From: Dongia mobilis
GTDB taxonomy: Bacteria; Pseudomonadota; Alphaproteobacteria; Dongiales; Dongiaceae
Assembly (NCBI RefSeq): GCF_004363235.1
Contig: NZ_SNYW01000006.1
Location: forward strand, 744,001-808,000
DNA: 64,000 bases
Direction: 5' to 3'
A program made the translations under genes and the position numbers. The notes beneath the pieces are model-generated. The model was not told the origin of the DNA and made no database searches. It was given only the letters and a program-made list of their open reading frames with translations. Below, in pieces: positions 40,574 through 50,128 of this stretch; the stretch's first letter is position 1, and the number at the start of each line of letters is the position of its first letter.

Positions 40574-43500
40574 ATGCCGCAGCCATCGACCACAGTTCCA
40601 CTGATCGACGACACCACGGTCAAGTCGCGCTTCACCCTGCCACTGCATCTGTTGGGGGCGGTTGGCGTCGCCGTGCTGCTCGGCCTCATGGTGTCGCTGT
40701 TTGCCTGGGCCGGCTATCGCGGCTCCCAGGAGATGCTGCTGGATGCGTCGCAGGAGACCAATCGCTACATCCGCGAGGCAGTCGGCGAAAAAGTGCAGCG
40801 CGTTCTGGCGCCCGCCCGCAATCAGCTGACCCTGTTGTCGCACAGTGAACTGGCCACCGCCGACAATCTTGCCGGTCGGCTGGGTGTCCTGCCGATCGTG
40901 TTTGACGCCCTGGAGAGCGACCCCATCACGGATGCGCTCTATGCCGGTTATCCCAATGGCGAGTTCATCCTGTTTCGTGCCTTGCGGGACCGTGCCACGA
41001 TCGAACGGGTTGCTGCGCCGCCGGGTGCTGCCTTCGTGGTCCAATCGGTGACGCTGGATTCCGTCGGCGCCCGGCTTGGCGAATTCCGCTTCTACGGAGC
41101 TGATCGACGGTTGATCGATGCCAGGTTCGTGCCCGACTACCAGTTCGATCCACGAGCCCGGCCGTGGTACAGCCTGGCGCAGCAGCAGGAAGGCTATGTC
41201 TTCACCGAGCCCTATGTCTTCTTCACCACGAAGAAGGTGGGTGCCACGATGGCGACGCGCTCGGCCAATGGGGCGATCGTGGTCGGTATCGATCTGACGC
41301 TGGATTCTATCGCCACCGAAATTGGCGCGCTGCGGACAACACCCTCCAGCGAACTGGTGCTGCTCGGGCCTGGTGGCAAGATCATCGGCTATCACGACGT
41401 TGCCAAGATGACGCGTCCACGCCAGGACGGTTCCTTGCGCCTGGTATCGCTGGACGAGATGGACGTTCCTGTCCTGCAGGCAGCTGCGGCGTATGCCGAT
41501 ACGGCGCTTGCCACAGCTTCAGTCAGTGTCGCGGGCAGAAGCTGGCGCCTCAATGTGTCGAGCGTGCCGATCCATGGCAGTACCCTGCTGACGCTGGTAT
41601 CCGCCATTCCGGACGAGGAGCTGTTTGCCGGCGCGCGCCGCATGGTCATCGACCAGATCAAGCTGGCGGTCGCCATCCTGTTGATGTTCGTCGCGCTCGG
41701 CTGGCTGGGGACGCGCCAGCTGGTGAAGCCTCTCAACCGTCTGGCGCAGGAAACCAAGGCCATCGCCGCCTTCGATTTCCGTCGCAACGTGCGGCTGCGG
41801 ACGCGCGTCAAGGAAGTCGCCGAACTCGGTGCCTCGCTCAATATCATGAAGGGGACCATTCGTCGCTTTCTGGAGATCGGCCACGCCCTGACGACCGAGC
41901 GCGAGACCAGGTCTCTGCTGGACCGGGTGCTGCGCGAGACGATCGATCTGGTCGCCTGCGATGGCGGCGCCATCTTCCTGCTGGACGAAAAGGCGCGGCG
42001 CCTGGAGCCCGAGGTCGTCCGCTGGCGCGGCGACATGGTGGGAGAGGGTGACTTTTATATTCACGCGATTCCGCTCGATGGAGCCGGTGTTCAGGGGGAA
42101 CTCGTAGCCCTGGCGCGCAACAAGAAGATCGGCAAGTTGGAACGCCGCCTCGAATACGACGAGCTTGACTCGCTCGGGTTGCGCGCCCTGGTCGAGCGCG
42201 AGAATGCCGTGCGCATGGCCCTCGTCGTCGTGCCGCTGTTCAACCGCAACCAGGACCTGCTCGGCATCATGCTGCTGATCAATGCGGTGCATGCCGGCGA
42301 GCGCAACTGGAAGATCAATCATCGCCTGATGGAACTGGTTAGGGCGGTGAGCGGCAGCGCCGGGATCGCCATCGAGAACAACCTGCTGCTGCAGGCGCAG
42401 AAGGACCTGATGAACGCCCTCATCCAGCTGATCGCCGGCGCCATTGACGCGAAATCAGCCTATACCGGCGGCCATTGTGCCCGCGTGCCGGCGCTCACCC
42501 GCATGCTGGCGGAGGCCGCCTGTCGCCAGGAGAACGGCCCCTTTGCCGATTTCAATCTGAGTGTCGAGCAATGGGAAGCGGTCGATATCGGCTCCTGGCT
42601 GCATGATTGCGGCAAGGTGACGACGCCGGAATACGTGGTCGACAAGGCGACCAAGCTGGAGACGATCTATGACCGCATCCACGAAGTGCGCATGCGTTTC
42701 GAGGTGCTGAAGCGCGATGCCGAGATCGCCTACTGGCAGGGCCTCGCCGAGGGCAGGCCGGAGCCGGAACTGCGGACGGCAATGGAAGCTGAAAAGGCCC
42801 AGCTGGATGCTGATTTCGCCTTCATCGCGACCTGCAATGAAGGCGGCGAATTCATGGATCCGGCCCATATCGAGCGACTGAAGGGGATCGCGGCGCGGCA
42901 CTGGCGGCGGACGCTAAGCGATCGCATCGGCATCTCCTATGAAGAGAAGCGGCGCAAGGATCGAACACCGGAGCCTGCCCTGCCGGTGGCAGAGCCGCTG
43001 CTGGCCGACCGCGATGACCATATCACCTATCGCGAGGAGAAGGAGCGCTATGGCCCCGACAATCCGTGGGGATTCCGTCTCGACGTGCCGGCCTGCAAGA
43101 TGAATCGCGGCGAGGTCTATAATCTGAGCATCGGCCGCGGCACGCTGACCGAGGAAGAACGTTTCGCCATCAACGATCACATCATGCAGACCATCATCAT
43201 GCTGGAAAGCCTGCCGCTGCCACCGCATCTGCGCGCGGTGCCGGAGATTGCCGGCGGCCACCACGAGAAAATGAACGGTACCGGGTACCCGAAGCGGCTG
43301 AAGCGGGACGAGATGTCGCCGGTCGCGCGCATGATGGCAATCGCCGACGTGTTCGAGGCGCTGACGGCGGCTGACCGACCCTACAAGAAGGCGAAGAAGC
43401 TATCCGAGGCGATCAAGATCATGGGCTTCATGAAGAAGGACCAGCATCTTGATCCCGACCTACTGGATCTTTTCCTGACCGATGGCGTCTGGAAGCGCTA

Positions 43501-43579
43501 TGCCGAACAGTTCCTGGACCCGGCGCAGATCGACGAACCAGATATCGCCGCGGTACTGAACACGAAACCGGCGGCCTGA
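40574..43579 (+). CDS. Sensor HD-GYP cyclic-di-GMP phosphodiesterase (Cache-HAMP-GAF-HD-GYP)
   Basis: A 1001-residue membrane receptor. TM1 is at about residues 25-47 and is followed by a double-Cache-like periplasmic domain (FDPRARPWYSLAQ, GVDLTLDSIA-like). TM2 is near 370-390, then HAMP, GAF (about 440-600) and HD-GYP. The catalytic HD is His677-Asp678 (HDCGK), and HHEKMNGTGYP carries Gly904-Tyr905-Pro906. HD and GYP are about 226 residues apart, against about 60-65 in canonical enzymes, so a large insertion splits the domain. ATG 40574 follows AGGTGAG. It probably degrades c-di-GMP in response to a ligand delivered by the preceding binding protein. Confidence 0.9.
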   Translation: MPQPSTTVPLIDDTTVKSRFTLPLHLLGAVGVAVLLGLMVSLFAWAGYRGSQEMLLDASQETNRYIREAVGEKVQRVLAPARNQLTLLSHSELATADNLAGRLGVLPIVFDALESDPITDALYAGYPNGEFILFRALRDRATIERVAAPPGAAFVVQSVTLDSVGARLGEFRFYGADRRLIDARFVPDYQFDPRARPWYSLAQQQEGYVFTEPYVFFTTKKVGATMATRSANGAIVVGIDLTLDSIATEIGALRTTPSSELVLLGPGGKIIGYHDVAKMTRPRQDGSLRLVSLDEMDVPVLQAAAAYADTALATASVSVAGRSWRLNVSSVPIHGSTLLTLVSAIPDEELFAGARRMVIDQIKLAVAILLMFVALGWLGTRQLVKPLNRLAQETKAIAAFDFRRNVRLRTRVKEVAELGASLNIMKGTIRRFLEIGHALTTERETRSLLDRVLRETIDLVACDGGAIFLLDEKARRLEPEVVRWRGDMVGEGDFYIHAIPLDGAGVQGELVALARNKKIGKLERRLEYDELDSLGLRALVERENAVRMALVVVPLFNRNQDLLGIMLLINAVHAGERNWKINHRLMELVRAVSGSAGIAIENNLLLQAQKDLMNALIQLIAGAIDAKSAYTGGHCARVPALTRMLAEAACRQENGPFADFNLSVEQWEAVDIGSWLHDCGKVTTPEYVVDKATKLETIYDRIHEVRMRFEVLKRDAEIAYWQGLAEGRPEPELRTAMEAEKAQLDADFAFIATCNEGGEFMDPAHIERLKGIAARHWRRTLSDRIGISYEEKRRKDRTPEPALPVAEPLLADRDDHITYREEKERYGPDNPWGFRLDVPACKMNRGEVYNLSIGRGTLTEEERFAINDHIMQTIIMLESLPLPPHLRAVPEIAGGHHEKMNGTGYPKRLKRDEMSPVARMMAIADVFEALTAADRPYKKAKKLSEAIKIMGFMKKDQHLDPDLLDLFLTDGVWKRYAEQFLDPAQIDEPDIAAVLNTKPAA

Positions 43580-43585
43580 AAGAAA

Positions 43586-43613
43586 GCCCCGCCGGCGTTG
43601 CCGCCGGCGGGGC
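43586..43613. terminator. Bidirectional terminator hairpin
   Basis: A perfect 12-bp stem GCCCCGCCGGCG / CGCCGGCGGGGC with a TTGC loop lies between two converging genes. On the minus strand it is followed by TTTCTTTC, on the plus strand only by TGTTTC, so it should work best for the helicase transcript. Confidence 0.85.
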
Positions 43614-43633
43614 TGTTTCAAAGCCGAGATATG

Positions 43634-45346
<1,713 letters not shown>

Positions 45347-45622
45347 GATCGTTTCCTTAAGGCAATGGGTGTCATGCCACCAGGAAACATGCGCGCAATG
45401 ACCAGGGCGGTCGCGCGGACGGAATCCGGCGGGCGAGCCCGAGGCGCGCCGCTCAGGAATCTATGACTGGGTTTCTGGATCTCAGGACGGACGCCGGTTA
45501 AAGGCCGTTAACTATGTGGCCGATGTCATGGCGTAAGCGCGCAGTCGCGAGAAATGCACGTGATATATGAGGGTACGTGGGTAATAAGTCAAGCCCCCTG
45601 ACTAAAAGGCGGGTTCCGGGCC

Positions 45623-46285
45623 TCAATCCGGCTTGATCTTGTAGAGCGTCGCCGACCATTTGAGGAAAGTGCGAAAATCCTCGTAGCCGAGCTGATACTG
45701 GCCGCTTTCATCGCGAATCCGGCCGCCGGCTTCGATATAGGGGTTTTCGGTGAGGCTGTAGACCTTGGGGTCGTTGACGATGACCTGCAGATTCTCGCCG
45801 TCACCATCCACGCCGACGATCAGGACCGCGCGTTTGCTGAACTCGGTTTCGCCTTCATTGCGGGGCGGCTGTACTTCCACCAGGACCGGGCGCTCGAAGC
45901 GGATTTCATGGGCCAGTTCGTCAGGCGGGATGACCTTGGCCGATTCCCACCGCATGGCGATGGGCAACTCGCCAAAGGTCTCGCGGGCGAACTGCGAGTA
46001 GCCCTTGACCACGCGGCTCACCGCGCTGAACTCGCTCTCGCCCGCCGGCTTGCGGCAATCCTCGTTGCCGGTGAGGAAGTAGGCAAGGCTGCATTGCATC
46101 TCGACCGGCCCGGTATTGGGTACGTCGTAATAGACCATGATCATCTCCGCGACTGCGGCCCAAGCCTCGCCCGGCGCTGCCTCGGGATTGGGGGCGATGT
46201 CCAGCACCTGCTCGGCATGTGCAGGTGCCGCGGCACACAAGGTCATCAGCGCGGCACCGGCCAGGCTCGCGAACTTGGGGGACAT
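45623..46285 (-). CDS. Exported degenerate papain-like (C39/C70-type) protein
   Basis: A 220-residue protein with a signal peptide (ending AHA at residue 24). Its pattern follows bacterial papain-like proteins: xWAAVAEMIMVYY, then QCSLAYFLTGNEDC, then VLVEV...AVLIVGVD...VIVNDP. Active members have CWAA at the first site; here Ala41 replaces the Cys. The usual His before the VVIVG strand is Arg152. Both key catalytic residues thus appear lost, so it is probably a non-catalytic binding protein. Cys65 and Cys77 may form a disulfide. ATG 46285 has AGGAG nine bases upstream. It is divergent from the ALDH gene. Confidence 0.6.
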   Translation of the reverse strand: MSPKFASLAGAALMTLCAAAPAHAEQVLDIAPNPEAAPGEAWAAVAEMIMVYYDVPNTGPVEMQCSLAYFLTGNEDCRKPAGESEFSAVSRVVKGYSQFARETFGELPIAMRWESAKVIPPDELAHEIRFERPVLVEVQPPRNEGETEFSKRAVLIVGVDGDGENLQVIVNDPKVYSLTENPYIEAGGRIRDESGQYQLGYEDFRTFLKWSATLYKIKPD

Positions 46286-46436
46286 CGGTAATTCTCCTGC
46301 CAGTTGCGGAAAAACCGGATTGTCGCCGCAGAGATGCGGCATGGCAAGGCCGCCCGGTTGACAAAATCGCGAGGGCTGGCGCATGCATGGGCCCGACCCG
46401 GCCGCGTTTTCGGCCATTTTCCGGAGCATTCCACCC

Positions 46437-47954
46437 ATGAAGATCGATACTGTCCTGCAGGCCCTCGGACTCGACGCGAAATCGCTGAAGAAGGGCGACC
46501 TCGCAATCCATACCCCGATCAGCGGGGCGGAGATCGCGCGCCTGGCCAGCGACGATTCCAAGGCGGCTGCCAAGAAGATCGCGCGCGCCCAGGCGGCATA
46601 TCTCGCCTGGCGCGAGGTGCCGGCGCCCAGGCGCGGCGAACTGGTGCGGCTGCTGGGCGAGGAACTGCGCCGCCACAAGGCCGATCTCGGCGCGCTTGTC
46701 TCGATTGAAGCCGGCAAGATCACTACCGAGGGCCTTGGCGAAGTACAGGAGATGATCGACATCTGCGATTTCGCCGTCGGACTGTCGCGCCAGCTCTATG
46801 GCCTCACCATCGCCTCCGAGCGGCCCGGCCACCGCATGGCAGAGACCTGGCATCCGCTGGGTGTCGTCGGCGTCATCACGGCCTTCAATTTCCCGGTCGC
46901 GGTCTGGTCGTGGAACTCGGCCCTGGCCCTGGTCTGCGGCAATGCGGTGGTCTGGAAGCCGTCCGAGAAGACGCCGCTCACCTCCCTTGCCTGCGGCCAG
47001 ATCCTCAAGAAAGCGGCGCAGCGATTCACCCGGGAGACGGATACCGCGGTGCCAGACGGCCTGCTCGAGATCCTGATCGGCGGCCGCGAGGTGGGCGAGA
47101 CGCTGGTCGATGATCCGCGCGTGGCGCTGGTCTCTGCCACCGGGTCCACCCGCATGGGCCGCGAGGTGGCGCCGCGCGTGGCCAAACGCTTCGGCCGCTC
47201 GCTGCTGGAACTCGGCGGCAACAACGCCATGATCGTCTGCCCCACTGCCGACCTGAAACTGGCCGAGCGGGCCATCCTGTTCAGTGCCGTCGGCACGGCG
47301 GGCCAGCGCTGCACCACCTTGCGCCGCCTCTTCGTCCACGCCGATGTCTATGGCAAGCTGATGCCGCGGCTCAAGAAGCTCTATGGCCTCGTCACCATCG
47401 GCGATCCCCTTGATGCGAGGACACTGGTGGGACCGCTGATCGATGCGGCTTCGTTCGGGAACATGCAGGCTGCGCTGAAGCAGGCCAGGGAAGAGGGCGG
47501 CAAGGTGACCGGCGGCGAGCGCGTGGCCGTGCGCGGCAAGGCCGGCGGCTATTACGTGAAGCCTGCCCTGGTCGAATTGCCGAAGCAAAGTGCCGTCATG
47601 AAGCACGAAACCTTCGCGCCAATCCTCTATGTCGTGAAGTACAAGGATCTGGGTGACGCGATCCGCCTGCAGAACGACGTGCCACAGGGGCTTTCCTCCT
47701 GCATCTTCACCCGCGACGTGCGCGAGGCCGAGCTGTTCACTTCGGATGTCGGGTCGGATTGCGGCATCGCCAATGTCAATATCGGCCCGTCGGGTGCCGA
47801 AATCGGCGGCGCGTTTGGTGGCGAGAAGGAGACGGGCGGCGGGCGCGAAAGTGGTTCCGACGCCTGGAAGGCCTATATGCGCCGCGCCACCAACACCATC
47901 AACTACTCGAACCATCTGCCGCTGGCCCAGGGCGTCAAGTTCGATATCGGTTAA
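46437..47954 (+). CDS. amaB: Aldehyde dehydrogenase, L-aminoadipate-semialdehyde (P6C) dehydrogenase type
   Basis: A 505-residue NAD-dependent aldehyde dehydrogenase. The cofactor region is FNFPVAVWSWNSALALVCGN, the general base Glu lies in ELGGNNA and the catalytic Cys in GTAGQRCTTLRR. ELGGNN plus GQRCTTLRR is typical of the ALDH7/AmaB group, which oxidises alpha-aminoadipic semialdehyde in lysine catabolism. ATG 46437 has GGAG upstream. No other lysine degradation gene is adjacent; the decarboxylase far upstream may supply a related cadaverine route. Confidence 0.88.
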   Translation: MKIDTVLQALGLDAKSLKKGDLAIHTPISGAEIARLASDDSKAAAKKIARAQAAYLAWREVPAPRRGELVRLLGEELRRHKADLGALVSIEAGKITTEGLGEVQEMIDICDFAVGLSRQLYGLTIASERPGHRMAETWHPLGVVGVITAFNFPVAVWSWNSALALVCGNAVVWKPSEKTPLTSLACGQILKKAAQRFTRETDTAVPDGLLEILIGGREVGETLVDDPRVALVSATGSTRMGREVAPRVAKRFGRSLLELGGNNAMIVCPTADLKLAERAILFSAVGTAGQRCTTLRRLFVHADVYGKLMPRLKKLYGLVTIGDPLDARTLVGPLIDAASFGNMQAALKQAREEGGKVTGGERVAVRGKAGGYYVKPALVELPKQSAVMKHETFAPILYVVKYKDLGDAIRLQNDVPQGLSSCIFTRDVREAELFTSDVGSDCGIANVNIGPSGAEIGGAFGGEKETGGGRESGSDAWKAYMRRATNTINYSNHLPLAQGVKFDIG

Positions 47955-47979
47955 GTGCGTCAAGGATCGGTGCGGGAAA

Positions 47980-48001
47980 ACGGGGGCGTTGTCGCCCCCG
48001 T
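47980..48001. terminator. Hairpin between converging ALDH and MFS genes
   Basis: A perfect 9-bp stem ACGGGGGCG / CGCCCCCGT with TTGT loop lies 25 bases after the ALDH stop. The T-run is poor on both sides, so it may need Rho or act mainly as a 3' stabiliser. Confidence 0.6.
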
Positions 48002-48023
48002 CATCCTTTGCCAATTCGCCTGC

Positions 48024-49187
48024 CTAGGCCGCGGCCGGGCGCCACAGGCGCTCGACCCGGCGGTGATTGGCAACGACCAGTGCGATCATGGCCGCCGAGC
48101 CGGTGAGGAACAGGAACAGACCGTCCGGCCCCCAGGCCTGCATGGCAAGGCCGGCGCCGATCGGCCCCAGCGCATTGCCGATGCCGTTGACGAAAAGCAG
48201 CACGCCGGCGGTGCCGACCGCGCAGCCATTGCCGACGCGGTCGTTGGCAAGTGCTGCGCCGAGGCCATAGATCGGCGCCATGATTGCGGTCAGCAGGCCG
48301 AACAGGATCACCATCAGCGTGAAGCTGGCGTCTGAGAACAGGAACAGGCAAAGGCTGAGCAGCGTGCCCAGCACGATGGTCGCCTTGGCGACCGAGACGC
48401 GCTCGCGCGCGCGGTCGGAGATGAGGCCGATCGGGAATTGCCCGGCGATGCCGGCGATGGCGGCCACGGTCAGCATCAGCGAGAGCGCATTGGTATCTAG
48501 CCCGGTCTCGACGGCGTAGCTCGGCAGCAGGCCATGGAGGCCGCCGCCCTCCAGGCCGGAGCCGAAGCAGATGATCATGGCCACGGGCGAGACGCTGCGG
48601 AACTGGCGCAGGCTGATGGCGCCATGGCGCGGGACCGGCAGTTCGGTGCTGCGTGACATCACCACCGGAATGACGGCGACGCAGACCAATGCACCGGCGA
48701 TGATGAAGCTGACCATGCCGCCGGTGCCTTCGGCCAGCACCGCCATCGGCGAGGCGCCGGCGGTCAGCCAGGAGGCGGTCATGTAGACACTGTAGAGTCG
48801 GCCGCGGTTGCTGCTGGTGGCCAGCGTGTTGAGCAGGCTCTCCGCGATCGTGTAGACGCCGGCCATGGCGAAACCGCAGACGGCCGAGAGGACGATCCAG
48901 AAGAGGAGGTCGAACAACGCGGCATGGAGGAACAGGCTGGCCCCGGCGAGGGCGGCCAGCACCGCCACCGTCTGGCGGCCACCGAGGCTGGCGATCAGGT
49001 GCCGGCAGATCTGGGTGCCAGCCAGATAACCGATGGAATAGGCTGAGGCGACCAGGCCGATCATGCCGGTCGAGACGCCGTTATCCTCGAGGCGCAGCGA
49101 GATCAGCGGCGAGACCAGGGCGAGGGCGGTCTCGAAGCCGGCGACGGCGATGAGGGCCGGGAGGAACAGGATGAGGGGCGCGCGCAT
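48024..49187 (-). CDS. MFS transporter (YcaD-like)
   Basis: A 387-residue transporter with about twelve hydrophobic segments. GFAMAGVYTIAESLLNTLAT in TM5 and the GLISDRARERVSVAK loop resemble the YcaD/CynX-type subgroup, the same broad group as the MFS protein at 31502-32683. The substrate is unknown. ATG 49187 lies behind GGAG. The 40-residue ORF upstream may be in the same transcript. Confidence 0.85.
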   Translation of the reverse strand: MRAPLILFLPALIAVAGFETALALVSPLISLRLEDNGVSTGMIGLVASAYSIGYLAGTQICRHLIASLGGRQTVAVLAALAGASLFLHAALFDLLFWIVLSAVCGFAMAGVYTIAESLLNTLATSSNRGRLYSVYMTASWLTAGASPMAVLAEGTGGMVSFIIAGALVCVAVIPVVMSRSTELPVPRHGAISLRQFRSVSPVAMIICFGSGLEGGGLHGLLPSYAVETGLDTNALSLMLTVAAIAGIAGQFPIGLISDRARERVSVAKATIVLGTLLSLCLFLFSDASFTLMVILFGLLTAIMAPIYGLGAALANDRVGNGCAVGTAGVLLFVNGIGNALGPIGAGLAMQAWGPDGLFLFLTGSAAMIALVVANHRRVERLWRPAAA

Positions 49188-49348
49188 GGCGGTACTCCGG
49201 AACTCGGTATCCGGGCAGCGCCCCTTTTACTCGAGGCGCCGTCCGTGAAGGCGAATAAAGGGGAGATGCGGGCAAGCCGTCGGGCTTCCCGTCTCGGAAC
49301 GTCTGGAGGCTCCTGGGAAAAGGTGGCCGAGGGGCCCCGGCCGGCGCT

Positions 49349-49471
49349 CTAGCGTTCGATGTCGCCGCGTTCGAGTGGGCCGCTTGGCGGCAGGTCCGGC
49401 AGGCGCACGCGCAGATGCCGGCCGAGCCAGAGCCCGGCGGCAATCTCGTATATGGCGTGTGCGATGGTCAT
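49349..49471 (-). CDS. Possible 40-residue small protein
   Basis: An open frame of 41 codons starting at ATG 49471 with CAAGGT seven bases upstream. The product begins MTIAHAIYEIAAGLWLGRHL, an amphipathic helix, and ends with the charged GPLERGDIER. Family not recognised. It is upstream of and in the same direction as the MFS gene. Longer overlapping frames here look like noise. Confidence 0.4.
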   Translation of the reverse strand: MTIAHAIYEIAAGLWLGRHLRVRLPDLPPSGPLERGDIER

Positions 49472-49686
49472 GGCCGTTACCTTGTGGAGACGCCCGCATT
49501 CTATCGTTGAAGCGTTAATAAGTCAATAATACTGGTATGATAGTCCACATTGATTGAATGATAGTTCAATGACGTGCGCTTTTGCCGCGTCGCCTTTTCA
49601 AGGGCTTGCCGGCAGTTAATTACCTGAGTAGGGGGCTTGGATTTGTGCAAGGATCCAGGCGCCAACCCGGGCAACAGGAGGAATGA

Positions 49687-49935
49687 ATGCGGCGCTGGAT
49701 CCTGGCCTATATGGCCGGCTGCATTGGTCTTGTCGGTTTCGTCTGCTTCCTCATGTGGGCCAGCAACGACTTCCAGGGCCTGCCGATCAGCTGGCAGGGC
49801 ATGCTGGCCATCATCCTCGGCTCGGCCCTGACCGCTGCCCTCAGTATCGGCCTGATGGCCGCCGTCTTCTGGAGCAATCGCGGCGGCCATGACGAGATCG
49901 CCTACCGCACGCGCCGGCAGGACGAAACTCGGTAA
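49687..49935 (+). CDS. Small two-helix membrane protein
   Basis: An 82-residue protein with two hydrophobic segments (about 6-25 and 38-62) separated by NDFQGLPISW, and a charged C-terminal tail. AGGAGG precedes ATG 49687 by a short spacer. No family recognised; it stands alone before the toxin-immunity locus. Confidence 0.6.
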   Translation: MRRWILAYMAGCIGLVGFVCFLMWASNDFQGLPISWQGMLAIILGSALTAALSIGLMAAVFWSNRGGHDEIAYRTRRQDETR

Positions 49936-50128
49936 GGCGCCATCCGCGCGCCTCGCCGTGACGAAGCGGCACTCGGCTAAAACCAATAAATCATAATGTG
50001 TTAGACGCTGCACGCGGCAAATCCAGGCCGCGATCGACGGCCAAAACTCCATTATGTTTCTATTTTGTTCTCTACATTCGCCGCAATTTGTAGTACGTTA
50101 AAAGAGTACAATGCGGGAGTGAAACTCC

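Noticed and set aside
45921-48014. A 697-codon open frame on the minus strand
   Set aside because: It is the shadow of the aldehyde dehydrogenase gene and the exported papain-like gene in another frame.
49220-49263. CCCCTTTTA...TAAAGGGG inverted repeat upstream of the MFS gene
   Set aside because: The arms are unequal and the loop long; not convincing as an operator or terminator.
49501-50052. A 183-codon minus-strand frame
   Set aside because: It has no ribosome site or family features and covers an AT-rich promoter region plus the small membrane protein gene.
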